Shown piece after piece: positions 21,455 through 33,700 of a stretch of DNA of 64,000 nucleotides. Both the position numbers and the translations under genes were made by a program. The stretch is from Magnetofaba australis IT-1 (GTDB lineage: Bacteria > Pseudomonadota > Magnetococcia > Magnetococcales > Magnetococcaceae). Location of the stretch: assembly GCF_002109495.1 (NCBI RefSeq), contig NZ_LVJN01000019.1, forward strand, positions 124,001-188,000, read 5' to 3'. The first letter of the stretch is position 1, and every line of letters starts with the position of its first letter. The notes under the pieces are model-generated. The model searched no databases, was not told where the DNA came from, and saw only the letters and a list, made by a program, of their open reading frames with translations.

Positions 21455-23989
21455 TCACGGTTTTCTCGGTTTGGCGCGGTTGGTCGCCTGGGCGTTGGCG
21501 GGATCTTCCGGCCAATAGTGTTTCGGATAGCGCCCCTGCATCTCCTTGCGCGTCTCGGCCCAGGCCCCCGCCCAGTAGCCGCCCAAATCCGCCGTGATCT
21601 GCAACGGACGCTGCGCCGGGCTCAGAAGTTCCAACACCATGCCCAAGCGCCCCTCGGCCAGACGCGGCGTCTCGCTCACCCCAAACATCTCCTGCACCCG
21701 CGCCCGCAGCATGGGCTCTGCGCCTGCGGCATAGTCCAGCGGCAGATTGGAGCCGCTGGGCGCGCGCCAGTGGGTCGGCAATCGCGCCTCCAGTTTTTGC
21801 TGCATGCTCCAGTCAATGCGCGCCATCAGCGCCTCCATTACCGGGATTGAACTGAACTGTTCGCGCCGCGTGATCCCCGTCAGGAACGGTCCCAGCCAGT
21901 TGTCCAGATCGGCCCACAGGGCGGCGTCGGAGAGGTCGGGCCAGCTGTCGCTCTCCTCGGGGAACAGGCGACGCATCAGCCCCACCCGCGCGCGCAACTG
22001 CTGCGCGGCCTTGGACCATGGAAGCGCCTGCACGCCCAATTGCCGCAACCCCGCCAGCAGCGCCGCGCGCACCGCCTCCGCGTCGGGACGGGGAATCTGC
22101 GTCTCCTCCAGGACCAGCGCGCCCAGGCGCGTGCGGCGCATGGCGACCACGCGCCCGAGGCGACTCTCCCAGGCGATCTCATCGGCTTGGGTAATCTCCG
22201 CCGCCATGCGTTGGCGCAGGGTGGCTTCATCCAGATGCGCGGCCAGGAAGATGCGCCCCTGACGCTCTCCGGCGTCCAGGTGCGCCGCCGCCACATAGGG
22301 TGAACCGGCCAGGGCGTCGCTGTCGCGCAGATTGGCGGCGCGGCCATTGGCCAGCAGATAGACGCCGCGCTGCCCCGTTCGCTGCTGGCCGATGCGGTCG
22401 GGGAACGCCGCACACAGCAGCGCGCCCGCATCGCCGTCGCCGGGGACGTCCGCCGCCACGTCGGCGATGCGCCGCACCGCCTGCGCCGCGCGCTGCCAGT
22501 GGCGCAGGGCGTCCAGTGCGGGTCCGCGCGCTGTGCCGCTGCGCAGCGCAGCTAGGGCGTTGAGGCGGGCGGCGACGTCGGCGCCCGCATCGCGCAGCGG
22601 GTCGTGTTCGCCCAGCAGCGCCGCCAAGTCACACGCAAGCGCCCGTTCGGCGTCATCGCGGGCGGTGAGAATCATGTGCGCCAGCCGCGGATGCAGCGGC
22701 AGTTCCGCCATGCGCCGCCCGATCTCTGTGATGCGGCCAGCGTCGTCAATGGCGTCCAGGCGGACGAGCAGATCCCGCGCCTGGGCGCACGCCCCCTCCG
22801 GCGGCGGGGTGAGCCAGGGGAGTTGTTGGGGGTCGGGCGCGCCCCACAGCGCCAGTTCGAGCAGCAGCGGAGCCAGATCCGCCTCCAACATCTCCGGCGC
22901 GGCGGACTCGGTGAGACCACGTTGGGTCGATTCGCGCCACATGCGATAGCAGACCCCCGGGCCGGTGCGCCCGGCGCGTCCGGCGCGCTGGTCGGCGCTG
23001 TGGCGGGAGATGCGCAGGGTCTCCAGGCGGGTCAGGCCGGAGGGAGGGTGAAAGCGCGGGCGACGGCAGTGACCGCCATCCACCACAATGGCGACGCCGG
23101 GGATGGTGAGGCTGGTTTCGGCGATGTCGGTGGCCAGAATCACCCGGCGGCCAGCGTGGTCGGCGGGGGCGAGGGCGCGATCCTGCTCGGCGCGGCCCAG
23201 ATCGCCATACAGCGGCAGCACGGCGATTTCCGAGGGGAGCGCATCCAACAGGCGTTGGGCGGCGCGGATCTCCCGCGCGCCGGGCAGGAACGCCAGGATA
23301 TCCCCCTCGGCCTCGCGCAGCGCCTGCTTGACGCCCGCCGCGACGCGCGCGGCGACGGAAGCGTCATCCTCGCGCGTTAAATAGTGCGTTTGCACCGGGA
23401 AGATGCGCCCCGGGGCGTCCAGAACCGGCGCATCGCCCAGCAGTTTGGATACCGGCGCCGGGTCGATGGTGGCGGAGAGAACCAGTAGGCGCAGATCATC
23501 GCGCAGGGATTGCAATTCCAGGCAGAGCGCCAAACCGAGATCCGCGTTCAGCGCGCGTTCGTGGAACTCATCGAAGATCACCACGCCCACGCCGGATAGC
23601 TCCGGATCGCTCTGCAACCGGCGGGTGAGTATTCCTTCGGTGACCACCTCCAGGCGCGTGCGGGCGCTGCGTTTGCGCTCAAAGCGCACCTGATAGCCCA
23701 CGGTGTCGCCGACGCTTTCGCCCAGCAGGTGGGCCATGCGCGCGGCTGCGGCGCGGGCGGCGACGCGGCGGGGTTCGAGCATCAGAATGCGCGCCTCTCC
23801 CAGCCATGGCGCATCCAATAACGCCAACGGCAGGGCGGTGGTTTTGCCCGAGCCCGGCGGCGCGGTGATGACGGCGTTGGGGTGTGCGCCCAGGGCGTCG
23901 ACAATGGGACTCAACAGCGGCGTGATGGGAAGGTCGGCGCAGGCGTTGCGCCAATCCGCCGCCGGTATCGGATTATTTCTGCTCGCCAT
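21455..23989 (-). CDS. hrpB: ATP-dependent helicase HrpB (DEAH family)
   Basis: 844 residues, the usual HrpB length. Walker A is TAPPGSGKTT and the DExH box is IFDEFHERALNADLGLAL. The SAT motif is VLSATID, motif VI is RAGRAGRTGPG, and a typical HrpB C-terminal domain follows. It is a predicted RNA helicase whose cellular task is poorly defined; in some bacteria it affects adhesion and mRNA processing. Its first 17 bases overlap the end of nnrS, so the two may share a transcript. Confidence 0.94.
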   Translation of the reverse strand: MASRNNPIPAADWRNACADLPITPLLSPIVDALGAHPNAVITAPPGSGKTTALPLALLDAPWLGEARILMLEPRRVAARAAAARMAHLLGESVGDTVGYQVRFERKRSARTRLEVVTEGILTRRLQSDPELSGVGVVIFDEFHERALNADLGLALCLELQSLRDDLRLLVLSATIDPAPVSKLLGDAPVLDAPGRIFPVQTHYLTREDDASVAARVAAGVKQALREAEGDILAFLPGAREIRAAQRLLDALPSEIAVLPLYGDLGRAEQDRALAPADHAGRRVILATDIAETSLTIPGVAIVVDGGHCRRPRFHPPSGLTRLETLRISRHSADQRAGRAGRTGPGVCYRMWRESTQRGLTESAAPEMLEADLAPLLLELALWGAPDPQQLPWLTPPPEGACAQARDLLVRLDAIDDAGRITEIGRRMAELPLHPRLAHMILTARDDAERALACDLAALLGEHDPLRDAGADVAARLNALAALRSGTARGPALDALRHWQRAAQAVRRIADVAADVPGDGDAGALLCAAFPDRIGQQRTGQRGVYLLANGRAANLRDSDALAGSPYVAAAHLDAGERQGRIFLAAHLDEATLRQRMAAEITQADEIAWESRLGRVVAMRRTRLGALVLEETQIPRPDAEAVRAALLAGLRQLGVQALPWSKAAQQLRARVGLMRRLFPEESDSWPDLSDAALWADLDNWLGPFLTGITRREQFSSIPVMEALMARIDWSMQQKLEARLPTHWRAPSGSNLPLDYAAGAEPMLRARVQEMFGVSETPRLAEGRLGMVLELLSPAQRPLQITADLGGYWAGAWAETRKEMQGRYPKHYWPEDPANAQATNRAKPRKP

Positions 23990-25154
23990 CGACGCGCGCG
24001 GTGCTGAGGATGGGCCAGTAGACGATGAGGAACAGCGCCGCGCCCGCCGCCCACGCGCCGCCCGCCGTCAGATAGGCCAACAGCGGCTCGCCTTGGGGCC
24101 ACAGCAGCGGCGTGACCACGCGCAGGAGCATGGCGCCGAGAATCAGGTGAAAGGCGATTATGATGGGGCGGCTGGCGGTGATGGGGCGCCCGGTGTGGCC
24201 CAGGCCGACGCGGGCCATGATGCCGAACAGCAGTAGGCCGACCACGCCCATGGTCCATACGTGCAGCGCCGCCACCGAATCCACCGCGCCGGCGGTGAGC
24301 GCGCCGAAGGCGATCAGGGCGAAGCCCGCCGGGATGGCGGCGTAACCCACGTGCAGCACCCGCACCAGGGGTTCGCTATGGGTCAGATCGCCGCGCCAGG
24401 CGGCCAGACGCAGAGCATGGGCGGCGGCGGCCATGGCGTAGATCAGCGCGCCGAGCAGTCCGTCAACGCCGAGAATCTGCGCGATGATGGCCAAAATCAG
24501 CGCGCCCATGGCCAGCCGCTCCAGTGCGGGGTCGGCGGCGATTTTCAGCCGTCCGCCAAAGCGATTGAGCCAGTTGGCGGTGAATAGCGGAATGATGCGA
24601 CCGCCGATAATGGCGGCCAGGACGACGAACAGCATCGCCCCCAGGCGCGGCCCGGTGGTGGCCCAGGGCGGCGCATAGAGTTGGGTGATCTCCAGCAGGG
24701 AGAGGATATTGGCGATGGCGAACGCCACCACGCTCCACATGGCCGAGGCGCTCCAGGGGGTGCTGCGTCCCCACAGCGTGCGCAGCAACAAATAGACGAT
24801 CATCAGCGGGTAGAGCGCGCCCAACAGCGCCACCAGCGGGTCGGGCAGCAACAGACTGAGCGGCAGCGCCAGGCGTCCGGCCAACCAAGCCAGGAACACG
24901 GCGATCAACACGCGTCCACGGGGCATCTGAGTGGCGGTCCAGTTGGCGCTGGCGGTGAGAATGAAGCCGCCCAGGGCGGCGCCGCCCATGCCGTAGATCA
25001 TCTCATGGGCGTGCCAGGCGCCAGGCAGCATGTCCCAGGGCCACACGCCGTTCTCCGCCCACGCCAACCACAGGCTCCAGGCGGTGATGGCCGCCAGACC
25101 GTATGCGGCGGCGATGACGAACAGAATGCGGAATGGGGCGGTAAACAGAATCAT
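23973..25154 (-). CDS. nnrS: NnrS family haem-copper membrane protein
   Basis: About 393 residues with roughly 12 membrane segments. Conserved histidines appear in WHAHEMIYG near the N-terminus, and in LHVWTMGVVG and GLGHTGR in the C-terminal half; all are typical of NnrS. NnrS proteins are linked to nitric oxide tolerance and denitrification regulons. I chose the ATG at 25154 because AAGGAG lies just before it; an in-frame start 10 codons earlier is less likely. It is divergent from cytochrome c', which also handles NO. Confidence 0.92.
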   Translation of the reverse strand: MILFTAPFRILFVIAAAYGLAAITAWSLWLAWAENGVWPWDMLPGAWHAHEMIYGMGGAALGGFILTASANWTATQMPRGRVLIAVFLAWLAGRLALPLSLLLPDPLVALLGALYPLMIVYLLLRTLWGRSTPWSASAMWSVVAFAIANILSLLEITQLYAPPWATTGPRLGAMLFVVLAAIIGGRIIPLFTANWLNRFGGRLKIAADPALERLAMGALILAIIAQILGVDGLLGALIYAMAAAAHALRLAAWRGDLTHSEPLVRVLHVGYAAIPAGFALIAFGALTAGAVDSVAALHVWTMGVVGLLLFGIMARVGLGHTGRPITASRPIIIAFHLILGAMLLRVVTPLLWPQGEPLLAYLTAGGAWAAGAALFLIVYWPILSTARVDGEQK

Positions 25155-25331
25155 CAAGCGCTCCTTGGGGAGGCGGATGGGCAAAGCGCATCAAACGACC
25201 AACGGGATGCGTCATGGGGAATTGAAAAATTGTGACGCTTATGGAATCGTACCGCAAGGTGGGCGGTGGTTTCGCCGTTCGCCAGACAGGAAATACCCTT
25301 TTATTGATCACATTTGCAGGAGAGTCTGACC

Positions 25332-25793
25332 ATGAAGAAGCTGTTCGCCCTAGCCGCTTTCGGCGCGTCTCTGGCTATTGCGCCGGTGGTGGCCCACGCC
25401 GATGACGACGCCATCGTCCTCCACCGTCAGAGTGTGATGGAGGGGATTGGCGCCGGAATGGGAACCGTGGTGTGCGTGCTTAAAAAGCAGTGCGATCTGC
25501 CGCAGAAGGTGGTGATTCGCCAAGCCAAAACCATGCACTTTCTGGCCAAAATGAATCTGGAGGCGTTCCGCGCCAAGACCGAAGGGCCGCTGGGGGTGAA
25601 GACCACCGCGCTGCCCAAAATCTGGAGCGATTGGGCCGACTACGAGAAGGATAACAAAGAGATGGTGGAGGCCACCGAAGGTCTGATCAAAGCCGCCGCC
25701 AGCAGCATTGAACCGCAATCGCTGGGCCCTGCAGTGCAGGCGCTGGGCAAAGTTTGTAAAGAGTGCCACGACGATTTCCGCGAAAAGCACTGA
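25332..25793 (+). CDS. Cytochrome c' (class II cytochrome c)
   Basis: 153 residues with a signal peptide (MKKLFALAAFGASLAIAPVVAHA), so it is periplasmic. It is a four-helix-bundle cytochrome with the haem motif CKECH near the C-terminus (C142, C145, H146). Cytochromes c' bind NO at the open haem face and protect cells from nitrosative stress. The ATG follows AGGAGAG. The next gene is a cytochrome b561, a usual membrane electron donor to cytochrome c' in such pairs. Confidence 0.93.
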   Translation: MKKLFALAAFGASLAIAPVVAHADDDAIVLHRQSVMEGIGAGMGTVVCVLKKQCDLPQKVVIRQAKTMHFLAKMNLEAFRAKTEGPLGVKTTALPKIWSDWADYEKDNKEMVEATEGLIKAAASSIEPQSLGPAVQALGKVCKECHDDFREKH

Positions 25794-25814
25794 TCACTGA
25801 ACCGGGGGGCTGCA

Positions 25815-26481
25815 ATGAACCAAGAGGGTGAGAGCAACATCCGCGTCTGGGACGGGGCCGTGCGCCTGTTCCACTGGAGCTTGGCGCTGTGTGTGGGGGG
25901 GGCGATCTGGGCCATCAATCAGGCCAATATCACCCTGCACGCGCGCTTCGGCTACGCCGTTCTGGCGCTGGTGCTGTTTCGCCTGATCTGGGGCTTTGTG
26001 GGCAGCTCCAGCGCCCGCTTTTTCACCTTTGTGCGCTCGCCGCTGGTCGCCTGGGCCTATCTGCGCCAGGCGCTCGGCGGCGAGCCCCCCCCGCTATGCT
26101 GGACACAACCCAGCGGGCGCCTGGATGATCGTGGCGCTGCTGGGCGTTCTGCTGGTGCAGGCTCTCACCGGCCTGTTCACCAATGAGAACACCTTCCTCT
26201 ATTTCGACGCCCCGCTGGTCAAACTCGTGGGCTACCCCATCAGCAACGCTCTCACCGAGTTCCATGAGGAGTGGGGCGGCCTGCTCTACGCCCTCATTCC
26301 TATTCACATCGCCGCCGCGCTCTACTACTGGCGGATCAAGGGAGAGAACCTGATCCTGCCGCTGATCACCGGTTGGATGCGCCTGCCCGCAGGGTTCGCC
26401 GCGCCGCGACTGGTCTCGCTGTGGCTGGCGGCGCTCATTTTTGCGCTGTGCGCAGGCGGCGTTTACTGGCTGGTGATGTGA
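25815..26481 (+). pseudogene. Cytochrome b561, frameshifted in a C8 run
   Basis: The N-terminal part begins IRVWDGAVRLFHWSLALC (first haem histidine) and the C-terminal part has LTEFHEEWGG and IPIHIAAALYYW. They lie in different frames. The switch falls at eight C residues (26085-26092). With seven C the frame would read EPPRYAGHNPAGAW and give one 221-residue, four-helix di-haem b protein. As written, translation ends early at 26186. This may be a sequencing error, a phase-variable tract or a real mutation. The protein would pass electrons from quinol to the cytochrome c' next to it. Confidence 0.85.
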
Positions 26482-26606
26482 TCGGCGGCGATCTTTTCAG
26501 CGACGATGACTCATGCCGCGCGTCCCAAGGCTTGTGAGACGCCATTCGACAAGTCATACTCAATTCCATATACGTGTTATAGGCGATTTGTCGCAGGTGA
26601 TTTCCA

Positions 26607-28034
<1,428 letters not shown>

Positions 28035-28091
28035 CGCCGTTCCCCGGCCAAGACGGGGCGTGGTGACTATAGCCGCTTGAATCCAGAATGA

Positions 28092-28314
28092 CACAAATCC
28101 AAAGCGCTCAATGTTTGCGTGACACTGGTTGGTCTTGCGCTGACTATGGGACAAATTTTCCTACGGAAATTTGGCGGGATTCTTAAGGGTCTGTGACCCT
28201 TAAGCGGGTGTGGGCGGAGCCCACGGTTTGGATTTTGACCTTGGGAGCTCGAGGGCGTAGCCCTCGATATCTTTCAGCGCCCATATGTGCGCTTTTGAAT
28301 GCTAGCGACTATAT
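28092..28314 (+). repeat. Hairpin-rich intergenic repeat, copy A
   Basis: One of four related copies. It has the head AATGTTTGCGTGAC (28110-28123), the core CTTGCGCTGACTATG, and a chain of short hairpins. Those include CTTAAGGGT/ACCCTTAAG (28182-28204), GTGGGC-GGA-GCCCAC and TCGAGGGC-GTA-GCCCTCGA (28249-28267). The tail runs from GATATCTT to GCTAGCGACTATAT. The last 80 bases are nearly identical to copy C. No gene is seen between 28035 and 28301. Confidence 0.75.
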
Positions 28315-29318
28315 CGACCGCGTTTGGCGTTGGCCAGGGCGTGGCTGAAGAAGGCGTCAAACTGATCGGCGATGTGCTGCGGGTCATTGCGTTCAGCCAC
28401 CAGTTGCGCCCCCGCCGCGCCGATGCGTTGTCTGAGATCGGCATCATCCAACAGACGATCCAACTGCGCGCGCAGGTGGCGGCGATCATGCCGCGCCGCC
28501 AGCAATCCGCCCGGGCCGACGGTGCCGGGAATGCAGGAATCCGCATAGCTCACCACCGGCGTCTTTTGCGCCATCGCCTCCAGAAACACCAGACCATACG
28601 CCTCGTTGGAGGTGGGGTAGAGGAACACGTCCAGCAGACGGAAGAAGGCGATCTTCTCCGCTTCGCTGAAGCGCTGGCGCAGCACGGTGATGCGATTGCG
28701 TCCGCGCCAGTAGGGGTAGCGCATGTCGCTGCGGATGGCGAAGTGGACGCCGGGGCGGTCGAAGTCGCGCACCAGCTTCATGAAATGGGCGTTCTCGGCG
28801 CGGTGATTGCCGAATGAGCCCACCAGCAGCGTCTCTTCGGGGATGCCGAAGTGGGCGCGGTCGAAACTGGCCTCGGTGGGGTAGGCGTTGGGGTCGTAGG
28901 GCAGTTCGGTGATGGCGACCTGTTGCCCCGGCGGCTGTAGAATCTTCACGTATTCGGAGATCACCGTCACCCCGCTGACTTCGGCGGCGTTGCTGGCCGG
29001 GCGCGGACACATCACCGTCTCCGTCACTGGCGCCAATTTGGCCGCGCGGCTCACATACTCTAGGTCCGGCCCGCCCGCCACGCAGAAGTGAATCAGGTCC
29101 GGTTTGAGTTCGGCGATATGGCGTTCGATGTTGGGGTAGTTGTTGTCGTCATACACCACCGGCCAAAGGGATTCGAACGACTCCGACAGACCGCCGCGCC
29201 CCATGGCCAGGATGGTGACGCGGTATTTGTCCCGATCCAGATAGGGCAGCCAGTGGCGCACGCTCAGTTGGGTGCCGCCATAGGCCAGGTGGTTGGGACA
29301 GATCATCAGGTGAATCAT
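28302..29318 (-). CDS. Glycosyltransferase, family 4 type (GT-B)
   Basis: 338 residues. The N-terminus (MIHLMICPNHLAYGGTQLSV) has the GG-T loop of GT-B enzymes. The C-terminal half carries the donor-site region DVFLYPTSNEAYGLVFLEAMAQ with the E(x7)E signature, followed by PVVSY. It probably adds a sugar to LPS or another surface polysaccharide at the inner membrane face. It is divergent from a heptosyltransferase gene 37-126 bases away, depending on starts. Acceptor and donor cannot be told. Its stop codon lies inside the end of repeat copy A. Confidence 0.88.
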   Translation of the reverse strand: MIHLMICPNHLAYGGTQLSVRHWLPYLDRDKYRVTILAMGRGGLSESFESLWPVVYDDNNYPNIERHIAELKPDLIHFCVAGGPDLEYVSRAAKLAPVTETVMCPRPASNAAEVSGVTVISEYVKILQPPGQQVAITELPYDPNAYPTEASFDRAHFGIPEETLLVGSFGNHRAENAHFMKLVRDFDRPGVHFAIRSDMRYPYWRGRNRITVLRQRFSEAEKIAFFRLLDVFLYPTSNEAYGLVFLEAMAQKTPVVSYADSCIPGTVGPGGLLAARHDRRHLRAQLDRLLDDADLRQRIGAAGAQLVAERNDPQHIADQFDAFFSHALANAKRGRYSR

Positions 29319-29444
29319 CGCGGCGCTCCATGGCGGGGCGCGTGGGGAGGCGTTATGATGGCGACGCGGCCCCGCACGGCCCGTAATTTCCTATTCAGCC
29401 ATCCAGGCGCCGAGCATACCCGAGCGCCCCGCATCGGAAAAGAG

Positions 29445-30605
29445 ATGAGCAACGCCGCCTCCCGCTATCTGACCCAATACGCCGGTTATCCCGATCTGTC
29501 CCAGGCGCGCCGCGCGCTTGTGATCAACAAGCGCAATATCGGCGATGTGCTGCTCTCCACCCCGGTGTTCACCGTGCTCAAGGCCAATTTCCCCCACCTG
29601 CAGATCGATGTGGCGGTGGGCGCGGGCACCGAGTCGATGCTGGAGGGCAATCCCCATATCGACAATATTATCGTGCTGCGATGGCCCGAAAAGCGCGGCC
29701 TGGCGGCCAAAATTCGCCATGAATGGGCGCTCTACGACTCCATTCGTAATCGCTATGACCTGGCGATCAACCTCACCCCGGGGGATCGCGGCGTGCTGAT
29801 GGGGTGGATCTCCGGCGCATCGGTGCGCTCATGCGTGACGCGCAAACCCAAGTGGCTGCGGGCGTGGCTGGACAAACGCGCGGTGACCCATTGGGTGAGC
29901 TGGGCCGGGGGCGACCGCCACTATGTGGAGAATCATCTGGACTCGCTGCGTCGTCTGGGCGTGCGGCCGCACAACGCCGAGCAGAAGCATCCGGTGTTGA
30001 TGGTGGATCCCCAGGCGCGCGCCGATCTGGAGACGCTGTTGGCTCGAAAAGGGCGCGAGGGGCTGCTGGAGCGCCCCTTCGTCTTGGTTCACCCCTCCTC
30101 GCGCTGGATGTTCAAAGCGTGGCCACCCGCCCACAATGCCGAACTGATCAACCGTTTGGGGCATGAACTGGGGCCAGATGCGCCCATTGTGCTCACCTCC
30201 GGCCCCGACGGGCGCGAGATGGACTTTGTGCGCGAGATCCAATATGGCATCGACGTCCCTTACGTGGATCTCACCGGCCAGTTGAGTCTGAAGTCCCTCT
30301 ATGCGGCCATTGCGGCGGCGCGACTGTACATCGGCGTGGACTCCGCCCCCATGCACATGGCCAGCGCCGCGCGCACCCCCCTGGTTGCGCTGTTCGGCCC
30401 CAGCCAGGAGACCAACTGGGGGCCGTGGGGCGCCGCCGACGGCGTTATCGCCCATGACGGCTTCCCCTGTCGCCCGTGTCAGCGCGACGGTTGTGGCGGC
30501 GGCAAGGTGAGCGATTGTCTGACCGAGTTGTCGGTGGATCAGGTGTTCGAGCGGGTGATGGCGCGTTTGGCGCAATTGGACGCAGAGAACTCGCTTTATA
30601 TTTAA
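29445..30605 (+). CDS. LPS heptosyltransferase family protein (GT9)
   Basis: 386 residues. The start region has VINKRNIGDVLLSTPVF, the GT9 signature. The C-terminal half has FVLVHPSSRWMFKAWP and the donor site IGVDSAPMHMASA followed by ALFGPSQETNWGPWG. These resemble heptosyltransferase III (RfaQ/WaaQ). The enzyme adds a heptose to LPS core from ADP-heptose in the cytoplasm. I chose the ATG at 29445 (GGAAAAGAG upstream); an ATG at 29355 with GGGGAGG would add 30 residues and is also credible. Confidence 0.9.
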   Translation: MSNAASRYLTQYAGYPDLSQARRALVINKRNIGDVLLSTPVFTVLKANFPHLQIDVAVGAGTESMLEGNPHIDNIIVLRWPEKRGLAAKIRHEWALYDSIRNRYDLAINLTPGDRGVLMGWISGASVRSCVTRKPKWLRAWLDKRAVTHWVSWAGGDRHYVENHLDSLRRLGVRPHNAEQKHPVLMVDPQARADLETLLARKGREGLLERPFVLVHPSSRWMFKAWPPAHNAELINRLGHELGPDAPIVLTSGPDGREMDFVREIQYGIDVPYVDLTGQLSLKSLYAAIAAARLYIGVDSAPMHMASAARTPLVALFGPSQETNWGPWGAADGVIAHDGFPCRPCQRDGCGGGKVSDCLTELSVDQVFERVMARLAQLDAENSLYI

Positions 30606-30755
30606 AAAAACAGATAATTGGCTGTCAAAGTGTGATAACCGCGATATCTGTTTGACTTTACTCATCTCTTACAGATAGTCTGAACTGGTTTGTCACGCGC
30701 TGTCACAGTGAGACGGCGCGTGGTTGCGTTCTCCTGCGTGGGGCGGTGTGCAGCC

Positions 30756-33700
30756 ATGAACCTCATGACGTTACTGCCTCACTTGTTGTGGCTTCTGCTG
30801 GTTGGCGCCTCGGCGTTGTGGAACCTGCACACCATCGAGCGTAATACCGAACAGATCGCCCTCAATGTGGGGCGCGCCTTCTTCCGCGAAATCGAAACCA
30901 CCCGTCTGTGGAATGCCCGCCATGGCGGTCTCTACGCGCCCATTACCAAGCAGACGCCCCCCAATCCCTATCTGGATGTGCCGCATCGGGATGTGACCAC
31001 CACCGATGGGATGCGTCTGACCCTGATCAATCCCGCCTATATGACGCGGCAGATTTCTGAAGTCGCGCGCGAAAAGAGCGGCATCCAGTACCACATCACC
31101 AGTCTCAAGCCACTGCGTCCGGGGAATGGCGCCGATGCGTGGGAGAGCAAGGCGCTCAAGAGTTTTGAGCGCGAGCGCGAATACATGCTGGAGTACTTCT
31201 CCGGCGACGAGACGTTCCGCTATATGGAGCCGCTATATGTGCACCGCGCCTGTCTCTATTGCCACGCCAAGCAGGGCTATCGCATCGGGCAGATTCGCGG
31301 CGGCATCAGCGTCACCATTCCCGCCAAACCGTTTCTGACCCCCGCCAAGCAGACGCAGGCGCCGATTATGGTCACCCACGCGGTGGCGCTGTTTCTGGGC
31401 TGGTTGGTGATTCAGTTGTTCCAGGGCTATCGTCAGCGGCAGATGCAATTGCTCAGCGCCAGCAATGCGCAGTTGGAGCAGGCGCGTCTGGAGGCCGAGG
31501 AGGCCAGTCAGACCAAAAGCCAGTTTCTTTCCAATATGAGCCATGAGATTCGCACGCCCATGAACGCCATCATCGGGTTGAGCCATCTCTGTTTGCAAAC
31601 GCGCCTGACGTTGCGTCAGGAGGACTATCTGCGCAAGGTGCACGACTCCGCCGTGGCTCTGCTGCGCATTATCAATGACATTCTGGATTTTTCCAAAATT
31701 GAGGCGGGGCGGCTGGATATCGAATCCACCCCCTTCTCCTTGCAGGAGACCATGGAGCGCATCGCGGCGACCTTGACGGTGCAGGCCAAGGACAAATCCA
31801 TCGATTTGAGTTTCAGCGTAGCGCCGGATGCGCCGCCCACGCTGATTGGCGATCCGTTGCGCATTGAACAGGTGCTGCTCAATCTGGCGGGCAACGCCAT
31901 CAAGTTTACCGAGCAGGGCTCGGTGAGCGTGCGCGCCTATATCGTCGAGCAGCACGACGACGCGCTGACCATGGGTTTCTCCGTCACCGACACCGGCATT
32001 GGCATCGCCCCCGAACAGCAGAGCAAACTGTTCCACTCCTTCACCCAAGCCGACGCAGCCATCACGCGGCGCTTTGGCGGCGCCGGTTTGGGGTTGGCCA
32101 TCTGCAAGCGGTTGGTGGAGTTGATGCGCGGGCGCATCGAACTGGAGAGCACCCCGGGAGTGGGTTCGCGTTTCTCATTCACTCTGCCGCTGCGTATTGC
32201 GCGCAAGCCGCTGGAGTCGCGCTCGGATCTGCCCGATGGGTGGCGTCCGCTCAAAACCTTGGTGGCCGATGACAACAAAAGCGCGCGACAGGTGCTCAGC
32301 GCCCTGTTGCATGAACTCTCCTGCCCGGTGATGGAGGCGGTCAATGGTCTGGAGGCGGTGACGTTGGCGCGGCAAGAGGCGGATGCGGGCGCGCCGTTTG
32401 AGTTGGTGATTCTGGACTACATGATGCCGAAGATGGATGGCGTCTCCGCTGCCGAGAAGATCCATCAGCAGGCGGATTCCCAGCACAAGCCCCGGATCCT
32501 GCTGGCCACTGCCCAGGGGGATGAGCGCATGCTCAGCGATGCGTTCGGCGAGCGTGGCGTGATCACAGGCGTGTTGGTCAAACCCATTGAGCAGCAGACC
32601 TTTATCTCTATGCTTGGGCGCTTGGAACTCGCCCTGCAGCAGCGTCATACCGGGGTCTCCACGGTGGGCGCGTGTCAGAACAAGGATACCCCGCCCGATG
32701 CGCTGGCGGGGGCGCGGGTGCTGGTGGTGGAGGATAATGAGATCAACCAGCAGGTGGCGCGGGAGATGCTGGAGCGCGCCGGCATTGAGGCGTCCACCGC
32801 CAGTGATGGTCAAGAGGCGGTGGATAAGGCGCTGGCCAACCCCTACGACTGCATTCTGATGGATATCCAGATGCCGCGTCTGGACGGCTACCAAGCCACG
32901 CGGCAAATTCGCCTGCGCAAGCCGAGTGACGCGCTGCCGATTCTGGCGATCTCCGCCAACGCCATGACCAGTGATCGCGAGGAGAGTCTGGCGGCGGGCA
33001 TGGATGATCACCTGTGCAAGCCCATTGAGCCCGAGCAGCTCTATGCGGCGTTGCTCAAGTGGATTCGTCCCAATGCGCGGCTTGGCGGGGCGGAGGCGTT
33101 GGCGGCGCGGGATCAGCGCGTTTCCGATGCAGGCGGGGTGGAGCTTCCGCAGATTGCTGGTTTGGATGTGTGTCGCGGCGTGGCCCGGGTGGGCGGACGG
33201 GTGCGCGCCTACCTGCAATTGCTGGCCAAATTCGCCCAAGGGCAGCCGCACACGCTGGCGGTTTTGGAAGAAGCGGTGCGAGGCGGGCGGCAGGATGAGG
33301 CGGCGGGGCATGCCCATACCCTCAAGGGGGTTGCCGCCACTATTGGCGCGGTGGCGCTGCAGGATGCCGCCGCCAATCTGGAGATGGTGCTGCGGGAGAG
33401 CGCGCCCAGCGCCGAGCGTATTGAGCGTGCTCTCACTGCGCTACAGACCGCTTTTGCGCGCATTCTGCACAACATTGAAGAGGGTTTGGCGGAGGAGTGG
33501 GCGTACGCGCCGCGTGGGGCGCTGCCAGCGTATGGCGAGGAACGTACGCAGCAACTCCTGCAGCGCTTGGCGCAGCTGCTCAGCGAATTCGACGCCGCCT
33601 CGGAGGATGTGCTCGATGAGATTCTTTCCCATCAGAGCGATGGGACGTTGCGCGAACAGTTGGCGGGGTTGCAGCCTTTGATTCAGCGCTACGAGTTGGA

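Noticed and set aside
25188-25331. FNR/CRP-type operator between nnrS and cytochrome c'
   Set aside because: Only half sites (TTGATCACATTTG, TTGTGAC) are seen, too far apart or imperfect to support a site.
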